Source: Epilithonimonas mollis (GTDB lineage Bacteria; Bacteroidota; Bacteroidia; Flavobacteriales; Weeksellaceae). Taken from it: DNA of 64,000 nt. The position numbers and the translations under genes are program-made. The notes under the pieces were generated by a model. That model ran no database searches and was not told where the DNA came from. It saw nothing but the letters and a program-made list of their open reading frames with translations. Where the stretch lies: positions 186,001 through 250,000 of the forward strand of contig NZ_FRAM01000002.1 in the NCBI RefSeq assembly GCF_900142325.1, in the 5' to 3' direction. Of the stretch, positions 35,057-43,366 are shown piece by piece. Within the stretch, counting starts at the first letter, position 1; each line of letters begins with the position of its first letter.

Positions 35057-35917
35057 TTATTTAATAAGGTTCTTCAGATACTCGCCGTATCCGCTTTTAC
35101 CATATTTTGCTGCAGTTTCCAGAAGCTTTTCTTCGTTAATAAATTTATTTCTGAAGGCTATTTCTTCAATACATCCGATTTTGAAACCTTGTCTTTTTTC
35201 AATAACACTTACAAATTCCGAAGCGTCCTGAAGAGAATCAAAAGTCCCCGTGTCCAGCCAGGCTGTTCCTCTGTCGAGGACACCAACTTCCAATTTACCA
35301 TTACTGAGATAAACATTATTAACATCGGTAATTTCCAGTTCGCCTCTTGGAGAAGGTTTGATGTTTTTTGCGATTTCTACCACATCATTGTCATAAAAAT
35401 ATAAGCCAGGAACGGCATAATTGGATTTTGGTTTCAGTGGTTTTTCCTCAATAGAAAGCGCCTTGAAATCACCATCAAATTCTACAACACCATATCTTTC
35501 CGGGTCGGAAACGTGATAAGCGAAAACAACTCCACCGTCCGGATTGGTTTTGTTTTTGAGTAATGTTCCCATTTCGGAACCATAGAAAATATTGTCACCT
35601 AAAACCAAAGCTGCTGCATCATTCCCGATGAATTCATCACCCAGAATAAAAGCTTGTGCCAATCCATCCGGGCTTGGCTGTACTTTGTACTGGATATTGC
35701 AGCCGATCTGAGAACCGTCTCCCAAAAGTTTGATAAATCCTTCTTGATCGTGTGGCGTAGTAATGATTAAAATATCCTTAATACCTGCCAGCAACAATGT
35801 TGAAAGCGGATAATAGATCATCGGCTTGTCATACACAGGCATCAGCTGCTTGCTTACAGCGATTGTTAATGGGTATAGTCTGGTTCCTGAACCGCCTGCA
35901 AGAATAATTCCTTTCAT
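35057..35917 (-). CDS. rmlA: Glucose-1-phosphate thymidylyltransferase
   Basis: This 286-residue enzyme makes dTDP-glucose from glucose-1-phosphate and dTTP. It begins [18 protein letters not shown] (nucleotide-binding loop near 8-18) and has [30 protein letters not shown] and [10 protein letters not shown], all typical of RmlA. The ATG at 35917 is the right start; an upstream alternative at 36004 adds 29 non-family residues that overlap rmlB. Its product feeds RmlB. Because rmlC and rmlD are absent nearby, the product likely goes on to the 4-amino-sugar branch. Confidence 0.96.
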   Translation of the reverse strand: MKGIILAGGSGTRLYPLTIAVSKQLMPVYDKPMIYYPLSTLLLAGIKDILIITTPHDQEGFIKLLGDGSQIGCNIQYKVQPSPDGLAQAFILGDEFIGNDAAALVLGDNIFYGSEMGTLLKNKTNPDGGVVFAYHVSDPERYGVVEFDGDFKALSIEEKPLKPKSNYAVPGLYFYDNDVVEIAKNIKPSPRGELEITDVNNVYLSNGKLEVGVLDRGTAWLDTGTFDSLQDASEFVSVIEKRQGFKIGCIEEIAFRNKFINEEKLLETAAKYGKSGYGEYLKNLIK

Positions 35918-35943
35918 AGATTTGAAATTATGGTTGTTAGTTT

Positions 35944-37023
35944 TTATGAATATTGACCTTCGTAATATTTCTGATAATCGCCGGAAGTTACATTGTCCAA
36001 CCATTCTTTGTTTTCCAAGAACCAGTCAATGGTTTTTCCCAAACCTTCTTCAAAGGTCACAGATGGTTTCCAACCTAGGTCTTTATTCAATTTTGAAGCA
36101 TCAATGGCGTAACGTTTATCATGTCCAGGTCTGTCTTTGACGTAAGTAATCAGCTTTTCTGAATGACCTTCCGGTTTTCCCAATTTTGCATCCAGTTGTT
36201 TGATTAGTTCCTTCACCAAATCAATATTCTGCCATTCATTGAAACCTCCGATATTGTAAGTTTCTCCAGTTTTTGCTTCATTGAAAATCTGATGAATAGC
36301 TCTCGCATGGTCAATCACGAATAACCAATCTCTTGTGTATTTTCCATCACCATAGATTGGCAATGGTTTTTCATTCAGAATATTTGAAATACAAAGCGGA
36401 ATCAATTTTTCAGGAAAATGGTTTGGACCGTAATTGTTGGAACAGTTAGACAAGATGAAAGGCATTCCATAAGTATTTCCGTAAGCTCTTACCAAATGGT
36501 CAGAAGCGGCTTTGGATGCAGAATATGGAGATTGTGGATCGTAAGGTGTAGTCTCTAAGAAAAAGCCAGTCTCACCTAAGCTACCGTAAACTTCATCTGT
36601 TGAAACGTGATAAAATAAATTTTTTCTAGGTTCATTCGGGAATCTTCCGTGTGTGTGATCAGGATTCAGAGTCCAGAATTCGATACAAAGATTGAGAAGA
36701 TTGGCAGTTCCGTTAACGTTAGTATTAATGAAAGCGTTGGGATCTGTGATACTTCTGTCTACGTGACTTTCTGCAGCCAAATGGACAACGGCATCCGGAT
36801 TGTATTTTTCGAAGACTTTTCTAAGTTCTTCAGGTTTTGTAATATCAGCTTTTTCGAAAACGTAATTAGGCTCATTTTCGATGTCTTTCAGGTTTTCAAG
36901 ATTTCCAGCGTAAGTTAAAGCATCAAGGTTGATGATTTTAGAATCCGGATTGTTTTTTACAAATTCACGAACAACGTGTGATCCGATAAAACCTGCACCT
37001 CCGGTGATTATTATATTTTTCAT
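35944..37023 (-). CDS. rmlB: dTDP-glucose 4,6-dehydratase
   Basis: This 359-residue extended SDR converts dTDP-glucose to dTDP-4-keto-6-deoxy-D-glucose. It has [13 protein letters not shown] at the N-terminus, [27 protein letters not shown] with the catalytic Thr-Asp-Glu, [20 protein letters not shown] with the Tyr-x3-Lys pair, and [18 protein letters not shown], which are diagnostic. It lies between ugd (23 nt) and rmlA (26 nt) in one operon. The keto sugar it makes is the likely substrate of the DegT/VioA-type enzyme at 22862. Confidence 0.96.
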   Translation of the reverse strand: MKNIIITGGAGFIGSHVVREFVKNNPDSKIINLDALTYAGNLENLKDIENEPNYVFEKADITKPEELRKVFEKYNPDAVVHLAAESHVDRSITDPNAFINTNVNGTANLLNLCIEFWTLNPDHTHGRFPNEPRKNLFYHVSTDEVYGSLGETGFFLETTPYDPQSPYSASKAASDHLVRAYGNTYGMPFILSNCSNNYGPNHFPEKLIPLCISNILNEKPLPIYGDGKYTRDWLFVIDHARAIHQIFNEAKTGETYNIGGFNEWQNIDLVKELIKQLDAKLGKPEGHSEKLITYVKDRPGHDKRYAIDASKLNKDLGWKPSVTFEEGLGKTIDWFLENKEWLDNVTSGDYQKYYEGQYS

Positions 37024-37046
37024 AAATGGTTTATAAATTTTCTAAT

Positions 37047-38213
37047 TTAGTCGTTTCCGAATAAATCTCTTGTATATACTTTTTCTTTTACATCCTCCAG
37101 TTCTGGAGTCTTTCGGTTGGATATGATAATGTCACATTCTTGTTTAAAAGCATCCAGGTCCCGAGATACTTTCGAGCCGAAAAAAGAATCTTCTTTCAGA
37201 ACAGGTTCATAAACAATTACTTCCACGCCTTTTGCTTTGATTCTTTTCATTATGCCCTGTATGGCAGACGCCCGAAAATTGTCTGACCCGGATTTCATGA
37301 TTAAGCGATAAACACCAACTTTTTTTGGTTTTTTCGCTAAAATAGAATCCGCAATAAAATCTTTTCTGGTACGGTTGGCATCCACAATAGCCTGGATAAG
37401 ATTATTGGGAACCGAATTATAATTGGCCAGCAATTGTTTGGTGTCTTTTGGTAAGCAATAGCCACCATATCCAAAAGAAGGATTATTATAATGAGAACCT
37501 ATTCTTGGATCCAGCCCAACACCTTCAATGATTTGACGGCTGTCCAATCCGTGGATTTGGGAGTAACTGTCCAACTCATTGAAATAAGCTACACGCATTG
37601 CCAAATAGGTGTTTGAGAATAATTTGATAGCTTCTGCCTCTGTTGCATTGGTGAAAAGAGTAGGAATATCCTTTTTTATAGCACCTTCTTTCAAAAGATT
37701 TGCAAAAACAGTTGCCCGCTCACTCTGCTCACCAATAATAATTCTCGATGGGTAAAGATTATCGTAAAGCGCTTTTCCTTCTCTCAAAAACTCCGGAGAA
37801 AATATAATATTGTTAAAGCCTAAATCTTTTTTCAGATTTTCTGTAAAGCCAACAGGTACAGTAGATTTTACAATAACAACTGCTTTTGGGTTGTTGGTTT
37901 TAACCTCTTTTATCACATTTATAACACTACTGGTATCGAAGTAATTTGTAGAAGAGTCGTAATCTGTTGGTGTGGCTACTATAATAAAATCCGCATTTTT
38001 ATAGGCCTCTTCTTTATCAAGAGTTGCTTTTAAGTTAAGACTTTTTGTCTTTAGAAATTCTGTAATTTCAGGGTCGTCAATAGGAGATTGCTTATTTTTC
38101 AGCATTTCAACCTTTTCCGGAATAATGTCCAGGGCAACTACATTATGATGCTGTGCTAGCAAAACAGCATTAGAAAGCCCAACATATCCGGTTCCGACAA
38201 TTGTAATATTCAC
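37047..38213 (-). CDS. ugd: UDP-glucose 6-dehydrogenase
   Basis: This 388-residue NAD-dependent enzyme oxidises UDP-glucose to UDP-glucuronate. It shows the NAD-binding GTGYVGLSN at 7-15, [17 protein letters not shown], and the catalytic Cys253 in [19 protein letters not shown]. It closely follows the short Ugd type known from E. coli and Klebsiella, including [22 protein letters not shown] and the VYTRDLFG end. It heads the large operon running to gmd, and a TATTTTTG element lies upstream on the minus strand at 38238-38245. It is a different class from the TviB/WbpO-type enzyme at 17230. Confidence 0.94.
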   Translation of the reverse strand: MNITIVGTGYVGLSNAVLLAQHHNVVALDIIPEKVEMLKNKQSPIDDPEITEFLKTKSLNLKATLDKEEAYKNADFIIVATPTDYDSSTNYFDTSSVINVIKEVKTNNPKAVVIVKSTVPVGFTENLKKDLGFNNIIFSPEFLREGKALYDNLYPSRIIIGEQSERATVFANLLKEGAIKKDIPTLFTNATEAEAIKLFSNTYLAMRVAYFNELDSYSQIHGLDSRQIIEGVGLDPRIGSHYNNPSFGYGGYCLPKDTKQLLANYNSVPNNLIQAIVDANRTRKDFIADSILAKKPKKVGVYRLIMKSGSDNFRASAIQGIMKRIKAKGVEVIVYEPVLKEDSFFGSKVSRDLDAFKQECDIIISNRKTPELEDVKEKVYTRDLFGND

Positions 38214-38237
38214 AAAGAATAAGTTTTATAATTCTGG

Positions 38238-38245
38238 CAAAAATA
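38238..38245 (-). promoter_or_regulatory. -7 element for the ugd operon
   Basis: The minus strand reads TATTTTTG, fitting TAnnTTTG, 25 nt before the ugd start. The -33 part is not clear. It lies in the divergent gap shared with the rimP promoter. Confidence 0.4.
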
Positions 38246-38289
38246 AGAAAAATTTGTTTGCAGTTATTATAATTGAAATAATTGGTTTC

Positions 38290-38320
38290 TTGTATATTAA
38301 AGAAAAAATAATTATCTTTG
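38290..38320 (+). promoter_or_regulatory. Promoter of the rimP-nusA-infB operon
   Basis: TTG (38290-38292), a 20-nt spacer and TATCTTTG (38313-38320) match the Bacteroidota housekeeping promoter very well. Transcription should start a few bases downstream, leaving a leader of about 65-70 nt that contains a hairpin. Confidence 0.75.
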
Positions 38321-38343
38321 CAAAAGATTTACGGGGAAAATGG

Positions 38344-38370
38344 AAAGGCTTTCGCAAGAATGCCTTTTTT
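38344..38370 (+). terminator. Terminator-like hairpin in the rimP leader
   Basis: AAAGGC (38344-38349) pairs with GCCTTT (38362-38367). Inside, after a T-T mismatch, TTC pairs with GAA around a GCAA (GNRA) tetraloop. A run of six T follows at 38365-38370. It lies between the promoter and the rimP start, so it may act as an attenuator of the operon that encodes the transcription factor NusA. Confidence 0.55.
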
Positions 38371-38394
38371 CGTAGATATAATTAAAGGATTAAT

Positions 38395-38862
38395 ATGGAT
38401 TTTAAAACAGAAGTAAACCGCCTCATCAACGAGTTTCTTTTAACAAGACCTGATCTTTTTTTGGTAGATCTTAAAATATCTGCTGCTTCTGATGTTACAT
38501 TGATTCTGGATGGTGACAATGGCGTTACACTTCAGGATTGTCTGGATGCAAGCAGGGCAATAGAATTCAATATGGATCGCGAAGTCCATGACTTCAGTCT
38601 TCAGGTGATGTCAGCTGGTCTGAGTGAACCACTTGAGTTTCCGAGACAGTTTAAAAAAAATATCGGAAGACCTGTGGATGTATTGCTGAATAATGATTCT
38701 AAAATTGAAGGCGAGTTAATAAATGTAGATGATGAGAAGATCGTAATCCGGTTAGAATACAGACGCCCGAAAGTGATTGGAAAAGGAAAGGAAGATGTGG
38801 TAGAGGATAAGGAAATCCTTTATTCTGATATCAAAAAAGCATTAGTAGTAATAAAATTTTAA
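38395..38862 (+). CDS. rimP: Ribosome maturation factor RimP
   Basis: This 155-residue cytoplasmic protein is needed for maturation of the 30S subunit. It has an N-terminal alpha/beta domain (about 1-80) with LILDGDNGVTLQDCLDASRAIE and the conserved LQVMSAGLSEPL turn, and a C-terminal SH3-like barrel with GRPVDVLLNND and ADDEK-like INVDDEKIVI. It is the first gene of the classical rimP-nusA-infB order, 44 nt before nusA. Expression is from the strong promoter at 38290 through a leader hairpin. Confidence 0.95.
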   Translation: MDFKTEVNRLINEFLLTRPDLFLVDLKISAASDVTLILDGDNGVTLQDCLDASRAIEFNMDREVHDFSLQVMSAGLSEPLEFPRQFKKNIGRPVDVLLNNDSKIEGELINVDDEKIVIRLEYRRPKVIGKGKEDVVEDKEILYSDIKKALVVIKF

Positions 38863-38906
38863 CAAATAGAGCAATTAATATTGCTCATTATCATTGATAT
38901 AAAAAT

Positions 38907-40142
38907 ATGGATAATTTAGCTTTAATAGAAGCCTTTGGTGATTTTAAAGAAATAAAAAATATCAGCAAAATAGATTTAATGGCTATTATCGAAGATTCTC
39001 TCAAGACTCTTCTTAGAAAAAGATATGATTCTGATGATCATTTTGATGTAATTGTTAACCCTGACAAAGGAGATTTTCAGATCTTCTTGAACAAAGTTAT
39101 TGTTGAGGATGAAATGTCTGAAGATGACGATCTGGAAATCGAGATTTCTGAAGTGAGAAAAATTGACCCGACTTTTGAAGTTGGAGAAGAATATACACAG
39201 GAGATTCCTGTTTCTAAACTGGGAAGAAGAAATATCCTTACTCTGAAACAAATCCTGGCTACGAAGATCCAGGAGCATTTTAATGCGTCTCTGTATGAGC
39301 AGTTCCGCGATAAAATTGGCGAGCTAATTGTAGGAGAAGTTCATCACATACGTCACAAACACGTGATCTTGTTAGATGATGAGGATAACGAGTTTATCCT
39401 TCCGAAAGAAAATCAGATCCCTTCCGATTTCTTCAAAAAAGGAGATAGTGTAAGAGCGATCGTTGAAAGTGTGGATTTCCGAGGTTCAAAACCTCAGATC
39501 ATTGTTTCCAGAACGGCACCGAAATTCCTTGAGGAATTGTTGGAACTGGAAATTCCTGAGATACAGGACGGAACGATCATCCTGAAAAAAGTGGTTAGAA
39601 TCCCTGGTGAGAAAGCTAAGATCGCAGTAGATGCTTATGATGACAGAATCGACCCTGTTGGAGCTTGTGTTGGTGTGAAGGGTTCCAGAATACATGGTGT
39701 TGTAAGAGAATTGAGAAACGAAAATATCGATGTCATCCAATGGTCAAAAAATCCGGAAATTCTTGTAAAAAGAGCTTTAGGAAATATCACGATCAATAAA
39801 ATTGAAGTCAACACGGAAACCAACTATGCCCTGGTTTATACGCCGGTTGATGAAATTTCTAAAGTGATTGGTAAGCAAGGTCAGAACATAAAACTGGCTT
39901 CTTGGTTGTCCGGTTTTGAGATTGATGTATACAGAGAAACTTCTGAGGATGATGATGTGGAATTGACAGAGTTCAATGACGAGATTGAATCTTGGATTAT
40001 TGACGAGTTCAAGAAAGTAGGACTGAATACAGCAAGAAGTGTTCTTGACAAAGATACCGATGCACTATTGAAAATGGTAGATTTGGAAGAAGAAACGATT
40101 GAAGATGTAAAAAACATTCTACGAGAAGAATTGGAAGGATAA
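38907..40142 (+). CDS. nusA: Transcription elongation/termination factor NusA
   Basis: This 411-residue protein binds RNA polymerase and nascent RNA, affecting pausing, termination and antitermination. It has the N-terminal polymerase-binding domain (about 1-125), an S1 domain (about 130-200, IVGEVHHIRHKHVILLDD), and KH1 and KH2 (about 200-345, with DPVGACVGVKGSRI and VIGKQGQNIKLAS). A short C-terminal helical part follows, without the acidic repeats of the E. coli protein, which is normal for this phylum. It is the second gene of the operon, 104 nt before infB. Confidence 0.97.
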   Translation: MDNLALIEAFGDFKEIKNISKIDLMAIIEDSLKTLLRKRYDSDDHFDVIVNPDKGDFQIFLNKVIVEDEMSEDDDLEIEISEVRKIDPTFEVGEEYTQEIPVSKLGRRNILTLKQILATKIQEHFNASLYEQFRDKIGELIVGEVHHIRHKHVILLDDEDNEFILPKENQIPSDFFKKGDSVRAIVESVDFRGSKPQIIVSRTAPKFLEELLELEIPEIQDGTIILKKVVRIPGEKAKIAVDAYDDRIDPVGACVGVKGSRIHGVVRELRNENIDVIQWSKNPEILVKRALGNITINKIEVNTETNYALVYTPVDEISKVIGKQGQNIKLASWLSGFEIDVYRETSEDDDVELTEFNDEIESWIIDEFKKVGLNTARSVLDKDTDALLKMVDLEEETIEDVKNILREELEG

Positions 40143-40246
40143 TTGAATCAGGATCTGAAAAAGATTCTGAAAAATAAACTTAATAAAAAAGAAAAATTAA
40201 AGCTTGAAAGCTTAAAACGCTAAAAGCCAAAAGCAAATTAATATTT

Positions 40247-43084
40247 ATGCCAAAAATAAGATTAAATAAAGCCGTTAAAGAACTGAACATATCTATCCCG
40301 AGGGCTGTGGAATATCTCCAGGGCAAAGGAATAGAGGTGGACAGCAATCCTAACGCTCTATTGGAAGAACAGGCATTTTCTGCATTAGAAGCTGAGTTCC
40401 GAAAAGATGGAGAACAGAGAAAAGCTTCTCATGAGGTTGTGATTTCTAAAGTTCCTGATGAAAAATTAGCAATTGAAGAAAAGGCACCTGAGGTAATAAG
40501 AGCCAAAGCAAATCTAAAACCCGAAACCAAAGTTTTAGGTAAAATTGATTTGAATCCTAAAAAGCCTGTTGACGAACTGACGCCGGAAAAACCGGTTCAG
40601 GAAAAGCAGGAGACGACAGAAGTTGTAAAAAAAGAAGAGAAGCAGGAGTTCAAAGTTTTGGATAAAATTGATCTTTCTAAGTTGGAAAGCAATAAGCCAA
40701 AACCATCGATTAAGGAAAAAGAAGAACAGAAAGAGACACCAGTTGTTCAGGAAGAAAAGAAACCGGAAGTCAAGATCGAAAAAGTACCTGAAGCACCAGT
40801 TTCCCAAGCTCCCGAATCAGAGGAACCTCAGAAAATAGAAACAGTTTATCAAAAACTGGATGGTCCAAAAATTCTGAAGCAGACCGTGGATCTTTCCCAG
40901 TTTAATAAGCCAAAATCTTCAAACAGCAGCGCTGCCAAGAAAAAAAGAAAACGTATTACCAAAGATACACCTGGACAAAACACTGCCGGACAAGGCAATA
41001 ATCAGCAAGGTGGCGGTAACAGACCGGGTCAGGGAAATCAGAACAATAACCGCCCTCAAGGACAGGGTGGAAACAACCAAGGTGGTGGAAACAGACCTGG
41101 AAATAATAACAACAGACCAGGAAATAACAACAGAGGTGGCAACAACAGAGGTCAGGCTCGGGTTATGCCTGTTGAACTTACTGATGAGCAGGTAAAAAAT
41201 CAAATTAAGGAAACTCTGGAAAAGCTTACCAATAAAGGAGGGAAATCCAAAGGATCTAAACATAGAAAAGATAAAAGAACCTGGAGAAGGGAACAAGATG
41301 AACTTCAGCAGGAAATTGATGCACAGGACAGAACACTGAAAGTAACAGAATTCATCACAGTCAGCGAATTAGCCAGTTTGATGAATGTCAGTGCGACAGA
41401 AGTGATTTCAGCTTGTTTTTCACTTGGTGTGATGGTTACAATGAACCAACGTCTGGAAGCGGATACATTAACGCTGGTAGCGGATGAGTTCGGCTATAAA
41501 ATTGAATTTTCTGATGCTGATATCGAAGAAGCTGCTGCGGAAGAAGAACCGGATTCGGAAGAAGATTTGTTACCAAGAGCGCCGATTGTAACTGTGATGG
41601 GGCATGTGGATCACGGTAAAACATCGTTGCTGGATTATGTCAGAAAAACAAACGTGATCGCAGGCGAATCTGGAGGAATTACCCAGCATATAGGTGCCTA
41701 CAACGTGAAGCTGGAAAACGGACAAAGAATAACATTCTTGGACACGCCGGGTCACGAAGCCTTTACAGCGATGAGAGCCAGAGGTGCGCAAGTAACTGAT
41801 ATTGCAATTATTGTTGTGGCTGCTGATGATGATGTAATGCCTCAGACTAAAGAAGCTATTGCCCATGCACAAGCGGCTGGCGTTCCTATGATTATTGCCA
41901 TTAACAAAGTAGATAAAGCAAATGCCAATCCTGATAAAATCAGAGAGCAACTTTCTGCAATGAATGTTTTGGTAGAAGAATGGGGAGGAAATGTTCAGGC
42001 ACAAGAAATTTCGGCTAAATTTGGTAACAATGTAGAGCTGTTATTAGAGAAAGTACTTTTGCAGGCAGAGCTTTTAGAATTAAAATCAAATCCAAATAAA
42101 CAAGCCAGCGGTGTAGTTATAGAAGCTGCTTTGGATAAAGGAAGAGGATATGTTGCTACAATGCTGGTTCAGAACGGAACTTTAACTGTCGGAGATTATG
42201 TTCTTGCAGGGAAAAATCATGGTAAGGTAAAGGCAATGCTGGATGAGAGAGGCAAGCCAATGGAAAAAGCAGGACCATCAATTCCTGTTACAATTCTTGG
42301 TCTGGACGGCGCACCGACTGCGGGTGACAAATTCAGAGTTTTTGCTGATGAAAAAGAGGCTAAAACTATTGCGAATAAGAGAGAACAACTTCAGAGAGAG
42401 CAATCCATCAGAACCAAGAAACATCTTACGCTTGATGAGATCGGGCGTCGTATTGCTTTAGGAGATTTCAAAGAACTTAATATTATCCTTAAAGGTGACG
42501 TGGATGGATCTGTGGAAGCATTATCTGATCAGTTACAAAGATTATCAACTGAAGAGATTCAGGTGAATATTCTTCATAAGGGAGTCGGACAAATTACTGA
42601 AAGTGACATCTTATTGGCTGCTGCTTCTGATGCAATTGTCATCGGCTTTAATGTAAGAGCCAGTGTCAATGCAAAAGACATTGCTGATAAAGAAGAAGTC
42701 GAGATCAGAACTTATTCTATTATCTATAAAGCTATCGATGAGGTCAAGGAAGCGATGGAGGGATTACTTTCTCCTGAGATTCAGGAACAGGTGATTGGTA
42801 ATGTGGAAATCAGAGAAGTATTCAGGATTTCTAAAGTTGGATCAATTGCCGGATGTATGGTTCTTACAGGTAAGGTCACTAGGAATTCTAAAATCAGACT
42901 TCTGAGAGACGGCATTGTAAAATTTGACGGAGAACTGGAAAGTCTGAAACGATACAAAGACGATGTTAAGGAAGTAACCAAAGGTTATGAATGCGGTCTT
43001 AATATAAAAGGATACAATGACATAGAAGTTGGAGATATTCTTGAAGTCTATGAAGAAGTTGCAATTAAGAAAAAATTGAAATAA
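40247..43084 (+). CDS. infB: Translation initiation factor IF-2
   Basis: This 945-residue GTPase places initiator tRNA on the ribosome. The N-terminus has a small IF2_N domain (1-50). A Lys/Glu/Pro-rich linker follows, then a Gly/Asn/Gln-rich low-complexity segment around 244-305, and a second IF2_N-like domain (about 367-420). The G domain carries GHVDHGKT at 452-459, DTPGHE and NKVDKAN, followed by domains II, III and IV, the last being the fMet-tRNA-binding C2 part. The Gly/Asn-rich insertion is unusual against E. coli but common in Bacteroidota. A terminator follows directly. Confidence 0.97.
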   Translation: MPKIRLNKAVKELNISIPRAVEYLQGKGIEVDSNPNALLEEQAFSALEAEFRKDGEQRKASHEVVISKVPDEKLAIEEKAPEVIRAKANLKPETKVLGKIDLNPKKPVDELTPEKPVQEKQETTEVVKKEEKQEFKVLDKIDLSKLESNKPKPSIKEKEEQKETPVVQEEKKPEVKIEKVPEAPVSQAPESEEPQKIETVYQKLDGPKILKQTVDLSQFNKPKSSNSSAAKKKRKRITKDTPGQNTAGQGNNQQGGGNRPGQGNQNNNRPQGQGGNNQGGGNRPGNNNNRPGNNNRGGNNRGQARVMPVELTDEQVKNQIKETLEKLTNKGGKSKGSKHRKDKRTWRREQDELQQEIDAQDRTLKVTEFITVSELASLMNVSATEVISACFSLGVMVTMNQRLEADTLTLVADEFGYKIEFSDADIEEAAAEEEPDSEEDLLPRAPIVTVMGHVDHGKTSLLDYVRKTNVIAGESGGITQHIGAYNVKLENGQRITFLDTPGHEAFTAMRARGAQVTDIAIIVVAADDDVMPQTKEAIAHAQAAGVPMIIAINKVDKANANPDKIREQLSAMNVLVEEWGGNVQAQEISAKFGNNVELLLEKVLLQAELLELKSNPNKQASGVVIEAALDKGRGYVATMLVQNGTLTVGDYVLAGKNHGKVKAMLDERGKPMEKAGPSIPVTILGLDGAPTAGDKFRVFADEKEAKTIANKREQLQREQSIRTKKHLTLDEIGRRIALGDFKELNIILKGDVDGSVEALSDQLQRLSTEEIQVNILHKGVGQITESDILLAAASDAIVIGFNVRASVNAKDIADKEEVEIRTYSIIYKAIDEVKEAMEGLLSPEIQEQVIGNVEIREVFRISKVGSIAGCMVLTGKVTRNSKIRLLRDGIVKFDGELESLKRYKDDVKEVTKGYECGLNIKGYNDIEVGDILEVYEEVAIKKKLK

Positions 43085-43090
43085 TTAATA

Positions 43091-43115
43091 AGCCTGCTTT
43101 CGAGCAGGTTTTTTT
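43091..43115 (+). terminator. Terminator of the rimP-nusA-infB operon
   Basis: CCTGCT (43093-43098) pairs with AGCAGG (43103-43108) around a TTCG tetraloop, flanked by A-T pairs and followed by a T7 run. It is a textbook intrinsic terminator. Confidence 0.9.
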
Positions 43116-43310
43116 ATGGACAATTATTTATTTATAATAATTCTAAATAATAATTTTAATATTATCATATTATCATAGGTGTAGCTTATTATACTTTGAG
43201 AATTCTTTTTTTATAAGTGTTAAATCATTTATTGTTGTTAAATCATCGGTCGTTTTTATATTAAATCAATAAGGAAAATTAAAAATCTTTGTTATTGAGA
43301 ATTTGTTTTC

Positions 43311-43341
43311 TTGGCTGTGTTAATTTTTTTTAACATATTTG
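43311..43341 (+). promoter_or_regulatory. Promoter of the SusC/SusD genes
   Basis: TTG (43311-43313), a 20-nt spacer and CATATTTG (43334-43341), one base off TAnnTTTG, lie 25 nt before the SusC start. The rest of the 250-nt gap after the infB terminator is AT-rich and shows nothing else clear. Confidence 0.5.
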
Positions 43342-43366
43342 CAGATTATAATTAAATAGTGTTAAT

